Shown here one piece after another: positions 23,477-34,100 of a DNA stretch of 64,000 nucleotides. Source of the stretch: Bog-473 sp963730785. Its GTDB lineage: Bacteria > Actinomycetota > Acidimicrobiia > Acidimicrobiales > RAAP-2. How positions within the stretch are numbered: the first letter of the stretch is position 1; the number at the start of each line of letters is the position of its first letter. The position numbers and the translations under genes were made by a program. The stretch spans positions 62,001 through 126,000 of the forward strand of contig CAVSTF010000001.1 in the NCBI GenBank assembly GCA_963730785.1. Reading direction: 5' to 3'. Under the pieces are notes generated by a model. It was not told the DNA's origin. It saw only the letters and a program-made list of their open reading frames with translations, and did not search any database.

Positions 23477-24170
23477 CTAGCTGGGGTTCGGTTCGCTCCG
23501 CGGCTTGACGACGGTTCGGCGCCGTGGGTGGGGTGTAGCGCTTGTTGGGCCGAGGCAGCACGCCGCCCGCTGACGGAAGTCCGCGTGGCTTGGCCTTGTA
23601 GGCGCCACGCACCGATCCGCCGCTGGTGGCCGCCTTGATGCTTTGTGAGAGTCGATAGCTCCGGGTGAGGTACCAGGCCCCGGCGATCACGAATGGGATG
23701 CCGAAGCCCCAGTAGTGCAGGTTGAAGATGCCAAGGCCGAAGAGTCCCAGCACGACGCCGAGCACCGTCCTCTTCCGCAGGAACGAGGTAAGCAGCATGA
23801 GGACCGACATGCCCAGCAAGACGAAGAAGAGCTCGTGATAGAGCGAGGGATTCACGTGAGCGGCGTTGATCTTGCCGTTCTTGAAGTACGGCGCCGGGTC
23901 ACGATCGTCCAGGACCGTGACGATGACGAAGGTGATGAGGGCTCCGAATGGAGCAGCCACGAAACCGATGGCCCGCTCCTTGTCGCTGAGCGTCTTCGAT
24001 TCAGCCTCGAGGTCGGCCAGTGGGCGGGTGGCCTGTTCGGCCTTGGCCTCGGCGTCGCCATCCGGATCGTCCGGCTTGACGATGGCATGTTGGAACCTCA
24101 GCCACAGACCCGGCTTCGAAGGCGCGCCGTCCGCGGCACTGTCAGACCTTCGACCCCAGCGCATTTTCAA
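23477..24170 (-). CDS. Conserved integral membrane protein, function unknown
   Basis: About 230 residues. A charged N-terminus is followed by at least four hydrophobic segments (FVAAPFGALITFVIVTV, ELFFVLLGMSVLMLLTSFL, VLGVVLGLFGLGIFNL, GIPFVIAGAWYLTRSY) and a Pro/Lys-rich tail (RPNKRYTPPTAP). The raw frame runs on to 23,058 across the neighbouring gene. A frameshift near 23,515 gives a natural end (VVKPRSEPNPS, TAG at 23477-23479) that makes the genes neatly convergent with a 16-base gap. I prefer that end. Confidence 0.65.
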
Positions 24171-24292
24171 AGGGTAGCGCGGCTCTTCCGAGCCAGAAGT
24201 GCCGGCTTAGACCCCCGACAGAGCCAATCTGACCCGACTTTGCGCCTCCCATCGGCTGCCAACAGCCCGAATCCGGCCGTTGTTACGAGCAC

Positions 24293-24745
24293 GTGAACAC
24301 GCAGGGAGTTAGCCTGTTCTCCATGACCACAGGCGGCTACGACCTCGACCTCTCCCGGATCTGGTTGTTCTCAACCTCGTCCGCAAAGGACATTCGCACC
24401 ATCCGCAAGGCGCTCGAAGAAGTGTCCGTGCCACCAGGTCGAATGCTGTGCGAACAGGGCACCATCGGGCGGGAGTTCTTCCTCATTGTGTCCGGCCAAG
24501 CCTCGGTCAAGCGCAACAACCGCAAGATCGCCACGCTCGGCCCCGGCCAGTACTTCGGTGAGCTCGCCCTGCTCGACCGCCGGCCTCGTTCGGCCACCGT
24601 GGTCTCCGACACCGACATGAAGCTGTTGGTGCTGGGACAGCGCCAGTTCAATGGGGTGCTCGACGCCGTGCCGGCCCTGGCCCGCAAGATGCTGGCCGCC
24701 ATGGCCACCCGCCTCCGCGAGTCCGACGACAAGGCCTACAACTAA
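24293..24745 (+). CDS. Cyclic nucleotide-binding domain protein (stand-alone)
   Basis: 150 residues from a GTG at 24293, or 140 from the ATG at 24323. It is a single cNMP-binding barrel. PPGRMLCEQGTIGREFFLIV and the phosphate-binding cassette FGELALLDRRPRSATVVSD (Gly-Glu and Arg present) are clear, so it should bind cAMP or cGMP. There is no DNA-binding or channel domain. It may sense or buffer cyclic nucleotides, and cyclase-like genes lie 7 kb away (no direct link shown). Confidence 0.85.
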   Translation: MNTQGVSLFSMTTGGYDLDLSRIWLFSTSSAKDIRTIRKALEEVSVPPGRMLCEQGTIGREFFLIVSGQASVKRNNRKIATLGPGQYFGELALLDRRPRSATVVSDTDMKLLVLGQRQFNGVLDAVPALARKMLAAMATRLRESDDKAYN

Positions 24746-24830
24746 CAGCTGGCAGTATCCGCGCCCCGAAATGGGCGTGGTGGAAAACTCTCGTCGTCCG
24801 TAGTTCCTCGCCTGGACGAAGGAGGTCGAC

Positions 24831-25560
24831 ATGCTCGACGCCAGAAAGCTCGCCGCCGAATTCATTGGCACTGCGGTGCTCGTGATCATCGCCGTCGGGA
24901 CCGCCACCGAAAACTTCGGGTTCAAGCTTTTCGGCGAGTAGTACCGCCGCCGGGGTGGTCACCACGGCCCTGGCCTTCGGCTTGGTCCTGATCGCCCTGG
25001 TCTATGCCATTGGGCACATTTCGGGCTGCCACATCAACCCGGCCGTGACCATGGGGTTCATCGTGGCCGGCCGGATGAAGGTCGCCGAAGGGATCGCCTA
25101 CATGGTGGCCCAGGTGGCCGGCGCCATCGGCGGAGCCCTCGTCCTCTGGGGGATCTTCTCCGGCATTCCCGGCTACAGCCGCAGTGTCCAGGGCATGGGC
25201 ACCGACGGCTACGGCGCCTACTCGCTGACCCATCTGAATCAGACGGGCGCCTTCGTGACCGAAGTGGTCCTGACCTTCATCTTCGTGTCCGTGGTCCTCC
25301 TGGCCACCCACTCGGCCGCCATCAAGGGTGCGGCCGGATTGGCCATCGGCATGGCCCTGGTCGTGGTCCACCTGGTGGGCATCCCGCTGACGGGCACCTC
25401 GGTCAACCCGGCCCGGAGCTTCGGACCGGCCCTCATTGTGGGCGGCCACGCCATGAGCCAGGTCTGGCTGTTCATTGTGGCCCCCCTGGTCGGAGCCATC
25501 GTGGCCGCAGCCGTGAATCACGTGCTGGCCGGGAAATCGGTGGACGCGCCCGCCAGCTGA
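24831..25560 (+). CDS. Aquaporin (MIP family channel)
   Basis: About 242 residues. Both pore NPA boxes are present (GCHINPAVTMG and TSVNPARSFGPAL). Residues in the second half (NPARS) fit a water channel better than a glycerol facilitator (inference). GGAGG precedes the ATG at 24831. A frameshift near 24,935 creates a false stop after the first helix (EFIGTAVLVIIAVGTA); sequence resumes at once in another frame. Six hydrophobic segments remain visible. Confidence 0.9.
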
Positions 25561-25582
25561 GAGGACCATTACCGTCGGATCC

Positions 25583-26013
25583 ATGGATCTGACTGAAGCC
25601 CTCACATTCGTCGACGCCCGCAATCAGGGCGTGCTGGCCACCATCCGCGCCAATGGCCGCCCGCAGCTCTCGAACATCCATCTACGTGCCCCAGCGACGG
25701 ATGGGTCGATCCACATCTCCATCACCGACGGCCGGGCCAAGACGGCCAATCTGCGCACGAGACCCCAGGGTCTCGCTCTACGTGCCGGGTGACAACTTCT
25801 GGGCCATACATCGTGCTCGAAGGCATGGCCGAGCTCACACCGGTGGCGGCTGACCCACACGACGACACGGTCGACGCAGCTGGTGGCCTATTACAGGGCC
25901 GGCAACGGTGAGCACGACAACTGGGATGAGTACCGCGCCACCATGGTGGCCGACGGTCGACTGATTCTGATCCTTCCGCCCGAGAACGTGCCTACGGCAT
26001 GGTGGCGAGCTAG
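25583..26013 (+). CDS. PPOX-class F420-dependent oxidoreductase (Rv1155-like)
   Basis: About 143 residues of the flavin/deazaflavin split-barrel family. GVLATIRANGRPQLSNI, RDPRVSLYVPGDNFW, EGMAELTPVAADPHDDTV and EHDNWDEYRATMVADGRL align in order with the mycobacterial F420-dependent enzymes of the Rv1155 type. Frames change near 25,690, 25,770, 25,880 and 25,990, an unusually dense set. The final TAG (26011-26013) overlaps the stop of the convergent gene inside a CTAG. Confidence 0.8.
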
Positions 26014-28043
26014 CTGCTGACGGGCGCCTGGTTGAGGGACTCTTCCACCAGCTGGGACAGGTCGAGGACGCGCACGTCGTCTTCTTTCCCATTGGCCCGA
26101 ACGGCGTCATCGAGCATGATCATGCAGTAGGGGCAGGCGGTGGAGACCACGTCGGCACCAGTGCCGAGCGCCTCGTCCATGCGCTCCATGTTGACCCGCT
26201 TGCCGATGTTCTCTTCCAGCCACATGCGGGCCCCACCGGCGCCACAGCAGAAGCCGCGCTCCTTGCACCGGCGCATCTCGATCTGCTCCACGCCCGGCAT
26301 GGCACTGAGCACCGTGCGCGGCTCCTCAATGATGCGGTTGTGCCGGCCCAGGTAGCAGGGGTCGTGGTAGGTGACCTTGCCGTTGTAGCCCGAACCGGGC
26401 ACGAGCTTGCCGGACTTCACCAGGTGCTCGAGCAACTCGGCATGGTGGATCACTTCGTAGTTCCCACCGAACGACGGGTACTCGTTCTTGATGGTGTTGA
26501 AGCAGTGGGGGCAGCTGGCGATGATCTTCTTGGCCCCGACCTCATCGAGCGTGCCGATGTTGAGCTTGGCCTGCTCCTGGTAGAGGTACTCGTTACCCAG
26601 ACGGCGCACCGGGTCACCGGTGCACGACTCACGCGGACCCAAGATGCCGAAGGTCACGCCGGCCCGGTGCAGCATGCGGGCCGTGGCCTGCACGCCCTTG
26701 CGGGCCCGCTCATCCAGCGCACCGGCGCAACCGACCCAGTAGAGGTACTCAATGTCATCGGGGATGGTGCCATCGATGACGGGGATCTCGAAGTCGAGCG
26801 TCTGGGTCCATTCGGCCCGCTTGTTCTGGCCCAAGCCCCACGGGTCGCCCTGGTTCTCAACGTTGCGCAGCATCAGACCGGCCTCGGAGGGGAACTCGGA
26901 CTCCATGAGGACCTGGTAGCGACGCATGTCGATGATGGCGTCGATGTGCTCGATGTCGACCGGGCACTCGTTCACGCAGGCACCGCACGTGGTGCATGAC
27001 CACAGCACATCGGGATCGATGACGTTGGGAACCAGCATCTTCATTTCACCCTCGCCACCCATGAGCGGCGTGGCCGAGGCGAACATGTTGTCGCGCAGCG
27101 CCATGATCAGCAGCTTGGGCGACAGTGGCTTCTCGGTGTTCCAGGCCGGGCAGGCCGACTGGCAACGCCCACACTCGGTGCAGGTGGCGAAGTCGAGCAT
27201 CTGCTTCCAGGAGAAGTGACCGATCTCGCCGACACCGAACACGGTGTCCTCGTCGACGTTCTCCATGTCCATGTTGGGCGTCTTGTCCAAGGCACCCAGC
27301 GCACGGGGCCGACGCGAGAAGGCCACATTGATGGGGGCCATGAAGATGTGCAGGTGCTTCGAGTACGAGACGAAGACCATGAAGCCCGAGATCACGGCCA
27401 CGTTCAAGATCACGAAGATGGTGGCCAGGTCGGCGTTGGTGCCGACTCCCAGCGGGTGCAGCAGCTTGGCGATGGCGTGGGAGGCGAAAGCACCCCAGCC
27501 GTAGGGGAACTCGCCCGAGTTGACCTGAGCCGCCCGGTAGAGCAGCAGGGTGACCATGACGCCGGCGATCATGACCAGGACGAGCCAGGCCGCTCCGGTG
27601 TGCGAGCCGTAGAAGCGGGACTGACGCTCCTTCTTGGCCGGAGCGTTCTTGACCCGGATGATGGTGAAGGTGATCAGGGCCAGCAGCACAGCCACGGTGA
27701 AGAAGTCCTCCACCGCTCCGACCCAGTCCCACTGGCCGATACCCGGGATGTGGAAGGTCTTCTGGAAGAGGTCCCCGTAGGCCTCAATGATGGTCAGCAG
27801 CAGGATGGTGAAGCCCCACATGGTGAAGAAGTGGGCCAGACCCGGGATGGTCCACTGCAGAAGCTTCCGCTGGCCAGCCACTTCGACGGTCTCAGCCTCC
27901 ACCTTGGGGATGATGCTCCCCCGGACCCGCTCAGGAGCAGGCTTTCCCGACCGGATCAGCCTCGAAAGCCAGTGGAAACGCCGGGCGGCAATGCCAAAAC
28001 CCACGACGGTGACTCCAAGGCCCAAAATGATCCTGATCAGCAC
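26010..28043 (-). CDS. Membrane iron-sulfur reductase, EtfD-like (heterodisulfide reductase-related)
   Basis: 677 residues, intact. The N-terminal half has about five to six membrane helices of the NarI-like type. Two 4Fe-4S ferredoxin motifs follow (CTECGRCQSACP and CTTCGACVNECP, about residues 290-360), then two cysteine-rich CCG domains, including SCPHCFNTIKNEYPSFGG and RGFCCGAGGARMW. This layout matches mycobacterial Rv0338c (EtfD), which takes electrons from electron-transfer flavoprotein to quinone during fatty-acid oxidation. No etfBA genes are in the window. Lipid genes elsewhere here fit that role. Confidence 0.88.
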   Translation of the reverse strand: MLIRIILGLGVTVVGFGIAARRFHWLSRLIRSGKPAPERVRGSIIPKVEAETVEVAGQRKLLQWTIPGLAHFFTMWGFTILLLTIIEAYGDLFQKTFHIPGIGQWDWVGAVEDFFTVAVLLALITFTIIRVKNAPAKKERQSRFYGSHTGAAWLVLVMIAGVMVTLLLYRAAQVNSGEFPYGWGAFASHAIAKLLHPLGVGTNADLATIFVILNVAVISGFMVFVSYSKHLHIFMAPINVAFSRRPRALGALDKTPNMDMENVDEDTVFGVGEIGHFSWKQMLDFATCTECGRCQSACPAWNTEKPLSPKLLIMALRDNMFASATPLMGGEGEMKMLVPNVIDPDVLWSCTTCGACVNECPVDIEHIDAIIDMRRYQVLMESEFPSEAGLMLRNVENQGDPWGLGQNKRAEWTQTLDFEIPVIDGTIPDDIEYLYWVGCAGALDERARKGVQATARMLHRAGVTFGILGPRESCTGDPVRRLGNEYLYQEQAKLNIGTLDEVGAKKIIASCPHCFNTIKNEYPSFGGNYEVIHHAELLEHLVKSGKLVPGSGYNGKVTYHDPCYLGRHNRIIEEPRTVLSAMPGVEQIEMRRCKERGFCCGAGGARMWLEENIGKRVNMERMDEALGTGADVVSTACPYCMIMLDDAVRANGKEDDVRVLDLSQLVEESLNQAPVSS

Positions 28044-28348
28044 GTCCGCTCCTCGTAAATCTCAGTAGTCGATAAAGGACTGGGTGACGGTAATGCGAGC
28101 GCCACCTGGGATTTCACACTGCGGCCAGAGGATAGTGGGGCGAAGCCCCAGGTACGTAGTTTGGCGTCCGACTCCCCTGCCGACCCGCAGACGCTCGCTC
28201 GGCCCGAATCGGCCGTCGTGCAACAGCGTGCAACACCAGATTTCGTGCCCCACCCGTGCCACTTCGAATCGAAAAGGAGGGTCCGACGGCCGAATCTGCC
28301 CTGGTCGGGCGATCGCGTTTTCCCAGTTGATAGGGTTGTAGCTCTTTC
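28044..28348. other. Intergenic region between the EtfD-like gene and tRNA-Gly
   Basis: About 300 bases with no convincing protein frame. It contains a small GGGGC/GCCCC stem-loop near 28,137. It must hold the promoter of the EtfD-like gene and that of the tRNA, but I see no clear boxes. Confidence 0.4.
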
Positions 28349-28419
28349 GCGGGCGTAGTTCAGAGGCAGAACATCAGCTTCCCAAGCTGAGAACGCGAGT
28401 TCGATTCTCGTCGCCCGCT
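28349..28419 (+). tRNA. tRNA-Gly (anticodon CCC)
   Basis: A full cloverleaf can be folded. The acceptor GCGGGCG pairs with CGCCCGC. The anticodon stem TCAGC/GCTGA encloses the loop TTCCCAA (anticodon CCC). The T arm GCGAG-TTCGATT-CTCGT carries the standard TTCGA core. Length is 71 bases and no CCA is encoded. It sits at the edge of a stretch containing an IS element and unusual genes, as tRNA genes often do. Confidence 0.93.
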
Positions 28420-28441
28420 CTCTGTGATGTGGCTCAATCGT

Positions 28442-28495
28442 GTGAAGGTTCGGTACCTTCACGACACTTTGGCTCCGGTACCTACACGACACTTT
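28442..28495. repeat. Two 20-base direct repeats with an inverted repeat
   Basis: The unit CGGTACCTWCACGACACTTT occurs at 28451-28470 and 28476-28495 with one difference, in a 25-base period. The first copy also forms a perfect 8-base stem-loop with the bases before it (28442-28449 with 28455-28462). Tandem sites like these resemble the multiple terminal repeats of IS21-type elements, so this may be a relic end (inference). Confidence 0.5.
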
Positions 28496-28499
28496 CCGG

Positions 28500-28507
28500 G
28501 CGCGGCT
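28500..28507. repeat. Left target-site duplication of the IS256-type element
   Basis: GCGCGGCT directly precedes the left terminal repeat and recurs directly after the right one (29971-29978). An 8-base duplication is typical of the IS256 family. Confidence 0.85.
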
Positions 28508-29970
28508 GGTTAAGTCCCAACGAGTGGTGTAACAGGCGGTGAGTTGCAACGGCTCCCGCGTCAACCTGTTCTCTGATTGATCCTACGTGGCGTCGTCGGT
28601 GGATGCCTCCTTGGTGACGGCGTCGATGGCCGGTCTCGGGTTGTGGATCGACGGTTCGGTCTTCTTGTTGGTCTTGAGTGACTCGGCGCTCATGTAGCGC
28701 CTGGTGATGGCCCACTCGTCGGTCTGCTCGGCCAAGAGAGCGCCGACGAGGCGGATGACGGCGGCGCGGTTGGGGAAGATGCCGACGACGTCGGTGCGCC
28801 GGCGGATTTCCTTGTTGAGTCGCTCCTGAGGGTTGTTGGATCTGATCTGTCGCCAGTGCTCGACCGGGAAAGCGCTGAAAGCCAAGATGTCGTCGGCGGC
28901 GTCGAGCAGGTAGGTCACCACGTCAACAAATCCGGCCTGGGTGAATTTGTCGGTGACGTCGGCCAGCTGGCTCCAGGTGGTGTCACGGTCGGGCTGCTCG
29001 AAGATCGAGCGCACCAAGGTCGCAATCATGGGCCAGTTCCCTTTGGCGCATCGAGAAGCGAGATTGGCCATGAAATGAGTGCGGCACCGTTGCCAGGAAG
29101 CTTCTGAAAAGACTTGGGCAATGGCGGACTTGATGCCCCCGTGTGCATCGGAGATGATCAGCTCGACGCCGCTGAGTCCTCGGGCGACCAGGGCCCGCAG
29201 GAACGCGGTCCAGGCTGCCGTGTCCTCGGTGGTGGCGATGTCCAAGCCGATGATCTCGCGGTTGCCCGCGGCGTTGACGGCGGTGGCAATCACGGCCGAG
29301 ACGTTGACCACCCGGCCGCCCTCTCGCACCCGCTGGGTGAGGGCGTCGATCCACAGGTAGCGATAGGGACCCCCATCGAGGGGACGCTCTTTGAACTCGC
29401 TCACCACTTTGTCGAGCTCTTGGCCAGGCGAGACACCTCGGACTTGGAGATCCCGTCGATACCCATGGCCTTGACCAGGTCGTCGACCCGTCGGGTGGAC
29501 ACCCCTTCGACGTAGGCCTGACAGACCACTGCCACCAGGGCTTGTTCGGCCCGCCGGCGCGGTTGGAGCAAGAACTCGGGGCTGTAGACCCCTCGGCGGA
29601 GCTTGGGGATGGCCAGTTCTATGGTCCCCGCCCTGGTGTCCCAGGGCCGGAGCCGGTAGCCGTTGCGCGAGTTTTCGCGCTCGGGGCTCCGCTCCCCATA
29701 GGCCGCACCGCACTGCATGGACGCCTGGGCGCTCATCAGCGCCTCGGCGAAAGCGCCCAACATGGTTCGAACTAGGTCGCTGTCGCCGTCAGCGCCTTCG
29801 AGATACTTGCCAAGCCATGCGGCCGCGTCGATAGTGGTCGGGACGTTCACCGTGATCCTCCTCAAGTTGTTTGTGTGGAAACTGCTGCTTGAGGTTGACG
29901 CGGTGATCGTCGCGTCTGGGGGATAGTCCTTCAGCTCACCAATTCGTACACCACTGCCTGGGACTTAACT
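28508..29970 (-). mobile_element. Complete IS256-family insertion sequence
   Basis: 1,463 bases. The ends are imperfect inverted repeats of about 35 bases: the left begins GGTTAAGTCCCA and the right, read inward, AGTTAAGTCCCA. GTGGTGTA and GGTGAG are conserved further in. A direct duplication GCGCGGCT flanks the element. It carries one transposase gene. Intact ends and a perfect duplication suggest a recent insertion. Confidence 0.9.
28583..29865 (-). CDS. IS256-family (Mutator-type) transposase
   Basis: About 427 residues. It contains NSRNGYRLRPWDTRAGTIEL and IPKLRRGVYSPEFLL in the N-terminal part, the first catalytic Asp region YLWIDALTQRVREGG, LIISDAHGGIKSAI, and the C-terminal Glu region (SNNPQERLNKEIRRRTDVVG). 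One frameshift near 29,405 divides it. Because the same kind of break occurs in essential genes here, I cannot tell whether the transposase is really inactive. The start is the ATG at 29865. Confidence 0.9.
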
Positions 29971-29978
29971 GCGCGGCT

Positions 29979-30438
29979 CCGGTAGGTGGCTGCGGACGGC
30001 CATTCGTCATTATCTAAGGTATTGCGTAGAAAACCGGAGAATGCGCAGCTCGACTGGCTTGCCAACCATCAGCAGCCATGATGCGAGCCTACCTATCGGA
30101 AAAAGCCCCTTCGGACCTTCCGACCCAGCCGCGTCGAAGCCGACCCAATCGGGTGCCGGGCATATTGAAACTTGCGAATTGGCCTTGGCGTGGCCTTCCG
30201 TTTGAGCGACCCTGCCGTACTTCGAACTGGGTGCATGGCACGCCGGACGGGTCTCGGTAGGAATCCACGAATGAAGCTCATCTCGTCAGCATCCTTCCGC
30301 TGAGTGGGGAATCGTCTCGATCTCCCGATATATCTAACTCGGTCATGCTCCCCATGGAAAGGCCAGCAAGTCTGAATCGCACCGTTTTGCTAAACCATGG
30401 TTCTGCTGGCGTCCAGCCGGTGGTTGGAAGGCGGGGCA
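29979..30438. other. Intergenic region right of the IS element
   Basis: About 460 bases, visibly richer in A/T than neighbouring genes. It contains only short frames without recognisable similarity. It presumably holds the promoter of the secreted-protein gene. Confidence 0.4.
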
Positions 30439-31122
30439 ATGAGACGAGCCATCGTTGGCTGCATCGGGGTGTTGATACTGGCCAATCTTGCTATTGGTAC
30501 CTCAGCCGGAGCGACTGCGTTATCGGCCAAATCAGCGAAGCACACCCACACAGTCCTCTGTTCCACTGCCGTCAAAAGCCACGGGAAATTGACTCGATCG
30601 GAGATGACAGCGTGCAGAGCGTCGTCACTATCGATTGGTCATCCCTGCCCAAGTGGATCGTCAGTTATCTCGGTGACGATAGGCAAGACGCTCTTCGCCC
30701 TCAAGACAGGACAGCGACCTCTCTCATTAGGTAAAGATCCAGGCAAGAACGCGCTGGCACGGGCATGCGGCGCAACTCATGCGATTACCACGATCACCCC
30801 ACCAGCACCTGTGGTAACTCAGCCGCCCGCGACTACGACCACAACAAACGCACCGCCGCCGATTACCACCACGATCGAGGCGCCGCCGCCAGTAACCACA
30901 ACGACTCGACCACCTCCACCCGTTACGACTACCACGAGTCCGCCACTACCGCCACCAACCACGGCAGCGCCCGTTAGTTGTACTCCGCTCACCGACGGAG
31001 GCAACTGTTATGAGCCGGGTGAGTTTTGCCGGAATGACGACCATGGCGTAACTGGGCGAGCAGGCGATGGAGAAACGATTACATGTGAAGACAACAACGG
31101 ATGGAGATGGGAGCCGACATGA
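30439..31122 (+). CDS. Secreted protein with Thr/Pro-rich linker and Cys-containing tail
   Basis: About 227 residues. A signal peptide (GCIGVLILANLAIGTSAGA) is followed by a small domain with several cysteines (VLCSTAV, ACRASS, HPCPSGSS, RACGATH). A long, low-complexity linker of TTTT and PPP blocks comes next (about residues 120-180). The short C-terminal domain has four Cys (SCTPL, GNCYEPG, FCRNDD, TCEDNN). The ATG at 30439 follows a GGAAGG-type site, although the frame is open from 30397. Such linkers are often glycosylated and join domains on the cell surface. I do not recognise the family. Confidence 0.7.
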   Translation: MRRAIVGCIGVLILANLAIGTSAGATALSAKSAKHTHTVLCSTAVKSHGKLTRSEMTACRASSLSIGHPCPSGSSVISVTIGKTLFALKTGQRPLSLGKDPGKNALARACGATHAITTITPPAPVVTQPPATTTTTNAPPPITTTIEAPPPVTTTTRPPPPVTTTTSPPLPPPTTAAPVSCTPLTDGGNCYEPGEFCRNDDHGVTGRAGDGETITCEDNNGWRWEPT

Positions 31123-31152
31123 TCGTGCCCCTGATTCATCGGGCGCTGGTTC

Positions 31153-34100
31153 TCAGTCCTGCGGAAGCACAGGGAGCCGTGCCGCCCGGGCCAGCGCAAT
31201 GGATCTGCTGCTCAACTCACCACTGAGATCCGCTGAGTCGGCGATCTCGAGCACAGCCTCTGTGCGTTCGATGAGAGGAGTTGCACCCAGTCCTCGATAG
31301 AAGTCGAGTGCATTCTGGAGACGAGTGATGCCATCTTCGGGGTCCCCGAGAGCCACACTCAGCCGGCCGATGATCTCGTCGAGATGGGCGTAGAGGGCGG
31401 TCGACGCGGGGATGGTTGCCACCGGAACCGACGCTTCTCGCAATGAAGCGGCCATCAATCGCATGGCGCCCTCGTCAGCCAGGCAGAGTGCCATATCGGC
31501 CGTGGACGCCGCCGCCAGCCTCCAGTGCAATTCACCACCGAGAAAGGGGCGACTCGGTGGGTCCAGCAACACGCCTCGGGCCAAATCGGGAGATCCTCCA
31601 GCCAAACCGAGCAAGGCAACCGCTGGGCGGAGTGCAGCCATGCCCAGCTGTGCAGCCGCATCAAATTCCACGGTGGCCAAGAAGGCGAGATCACTAAGGC
31701 GTCCTTCATTGCGCGCCATCGCCATTTGGAGGCCAATACCGACAAGCCGGGGGCGTCGATCGCGACCCTGTTGCTCAAGTTCGGCGGCCTCCGCCATCCA
31801 CGTGTTCGCGACATCGGTCTCACCACGATTGACAGCCAGACCGGCCAGCCGCCACCTTGCGTCAGCCCGGGGCAGCGGTGCTCCGACAGCGTCAGCCATT
31901 TCGAGTTGTTTCTCAAACGCCGCCGCGGCGCCGGCTCCATCGCCAGCATCCAGCCGGTACCGACCGAGGTCGCGCCACCCTGTCGCTGCGTAGCCGTCGT
32001 CGCCCAGTTCCTGGCCGAGCTCAATAAGCGTGGACCCAATCTCAGCTCCCAGGCCCACGTCGGCAATCCGACTGAGTACCTCAGCCTGGGCGGCGGGATT
32101 GCCCAGCGTGACCGCTTCTTCCCAGGCCTGTACTGCCAATGCTCGCCAGCCCGGATTGTCGAGATAGCGCCAAAAGATGGATTTGAGGGCGAGGAGTCCG
32201 GGAAGCCGCTGGCTGCCTTTTGGAATGAGTGACAGCAGTTGATCAAAGAGTTGAGCACTGATCTCGCTCGAAGGCACCCAGTCGATCGGCCAGCCCAAAA
32301 TGGCCCGGGCGGCCAAGTCGCCATCACCCAGTTTCATGGCGGACCACACCATAGATTCAAGCGAGGCGAAGCCATCGTCTCGCCGACCCAGGGCAAGTTG
32401 GGCGTGCCCAAGGTCCGCAATCAGATTGAGCCGGGTCCCCTCGTCGCCGCTGTCCATTGATCCGAATACGTCTAGGGCATCCTGAAGGTAGCGAACCGCC
32501 TCGATATGGGCGTGCATGGCGGAGGCCAACTCGGCGGCGCGCCTAGAGGTGGCGATCGCTTCGTCGGCAAAACCAGCCGGGACGGCCTGCACATAGTGAT
32601 ATGCGGTCATGCCTTGGTGGGCCGCATCGTCCTGATCCGTCATGGTGGCCAGCGTTCGGGCCACCTGGCCGTGCAAGACGGCACGCCGACCGGTGGGAAT
32701 GCGCTCGTACATGGCTTTCTGCAACAGCTGATGGGCGAACGCCACTGAATCGGAAGGGCTCTCCCACAGCACCAGGCGCGCATTGACCGCTTCATCCAAG
32801 GCGGTGATGGCGGCCGAGCCCGAGAAACCTGAGCTGCGACCAAGGGCGGCCAGGGAGAAGGTGGTCCCGAGCGTCGCCGCCACCTCCAAAACCCAGGTGG
32901 CGTCGGGCGAAAGCGCTTCGAGACGCTTGCGGATGGAGGCGCCGACCGAACTCGGTAGGGAAGCCTTCTCGTTCCCCTTGAGGAGTGGGGCGATCTGGGT
33001 GAGGTTGAAGGCGTTGCATCCGGTCAGTTCCGCCACTGCTCGCACGGTCTCGTCTTCGGGAGCCCGGCCAAGTTCGTGGGTGAGGTAGGTGGTGACGTCA
33101 GCCACATCGAGCGGGGCCAACTTGACCAATGTGCCAGTCCCGAGGATCTCATGGATCTCCCGCCACACTTCTGGATCCGAATCGCGGGTCGTGGCCACAA
33201 ACAGGACCGGACTGCTGCTGAGCGGCTCGATGGCGGCTCGAAGGAGGTCAAGCGAAGTGGCGTCGGATCGGTGCAGGTCTTCAAGGACGACGACAACAGG
33301 TAATCGGTTTGCTATATGCCGCACGAGGTCGATGACGGCGGCGAAGAGCTTGTTGCGGGCCACCTCCGGATCAGCCGGCAGCCGAGGGGCGGGGCCAAAA
33401 GCGATCGACAACTCGGGAACGATGTGGACCAATTCCGCCTGGTTCAGGTCAGCGCCACCAGATGATACTAGAGAACGGATGATCTCCATCCATGGGAGAT
33501 AGGCCGGTGAACCTTGTCGGTCCCAACAATGGCCCCAATGCACCCCCACTTCACTCTGGCCCGCTATACGCGACACGAACTCATCGACCAGTCGTGATTT
33601 ACCGGCTCCTGGTTCACCAGCGATGAGGACGGAGCCTCCCGTGCCGCCGCGTAACGCGGTGATGGCATTGAGGAGAGTGGTCAGTTCCTTCTCACGACCG
33701 ACCAAGGCCGTCCGCTGGACCTCTTCATCGGTCCTTTCGGCCACGACCGGGTAGACGCGGTGCAGGCCGGGCACCCCTCGCAGGGGCACGGTCCGAGGTT
33801 GGCCGAAGTGAATGGATGAGTTGGCGCCGATCTCATGTCGGGCGGCGGCCGACACGAGGAGCTCACCGCCCACGGCGAGAGCACCAACCCGTGCCGCCAC
33901 GTGTACCTGCACCCCAATGAAGTCGCCGGCACCGTCGTCAATGGCCGGGCCACAGTGGGCACCGGCCCGTACCGGCAGTCCAATCTGGGCAAACCTTGTT
34001 TGCATTTCGACCACGCACCGGACGGCGGCCGTGGCGTCATCAAAAACCAGCATGGCGCCGTCACCGGTTTTCTTGACCTCTCTACCGGCGTAGGCAGGCA

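Noticed and set aside
23058..24170. A 370-residue minus-strand frame covering the DUF3592-like gene
   Set aside because: Only the first 225 or so residues look like a protein. The rest is antisense to a better-supported plus-strand gene, and a shift near 23,515 gives a natural stop.
28037..28564. Minus-strand frame of 175 codons across the tRNA and its flanks
   Set aside because: It overlaps a well-folded tRNA gene and has no recognisable domain.
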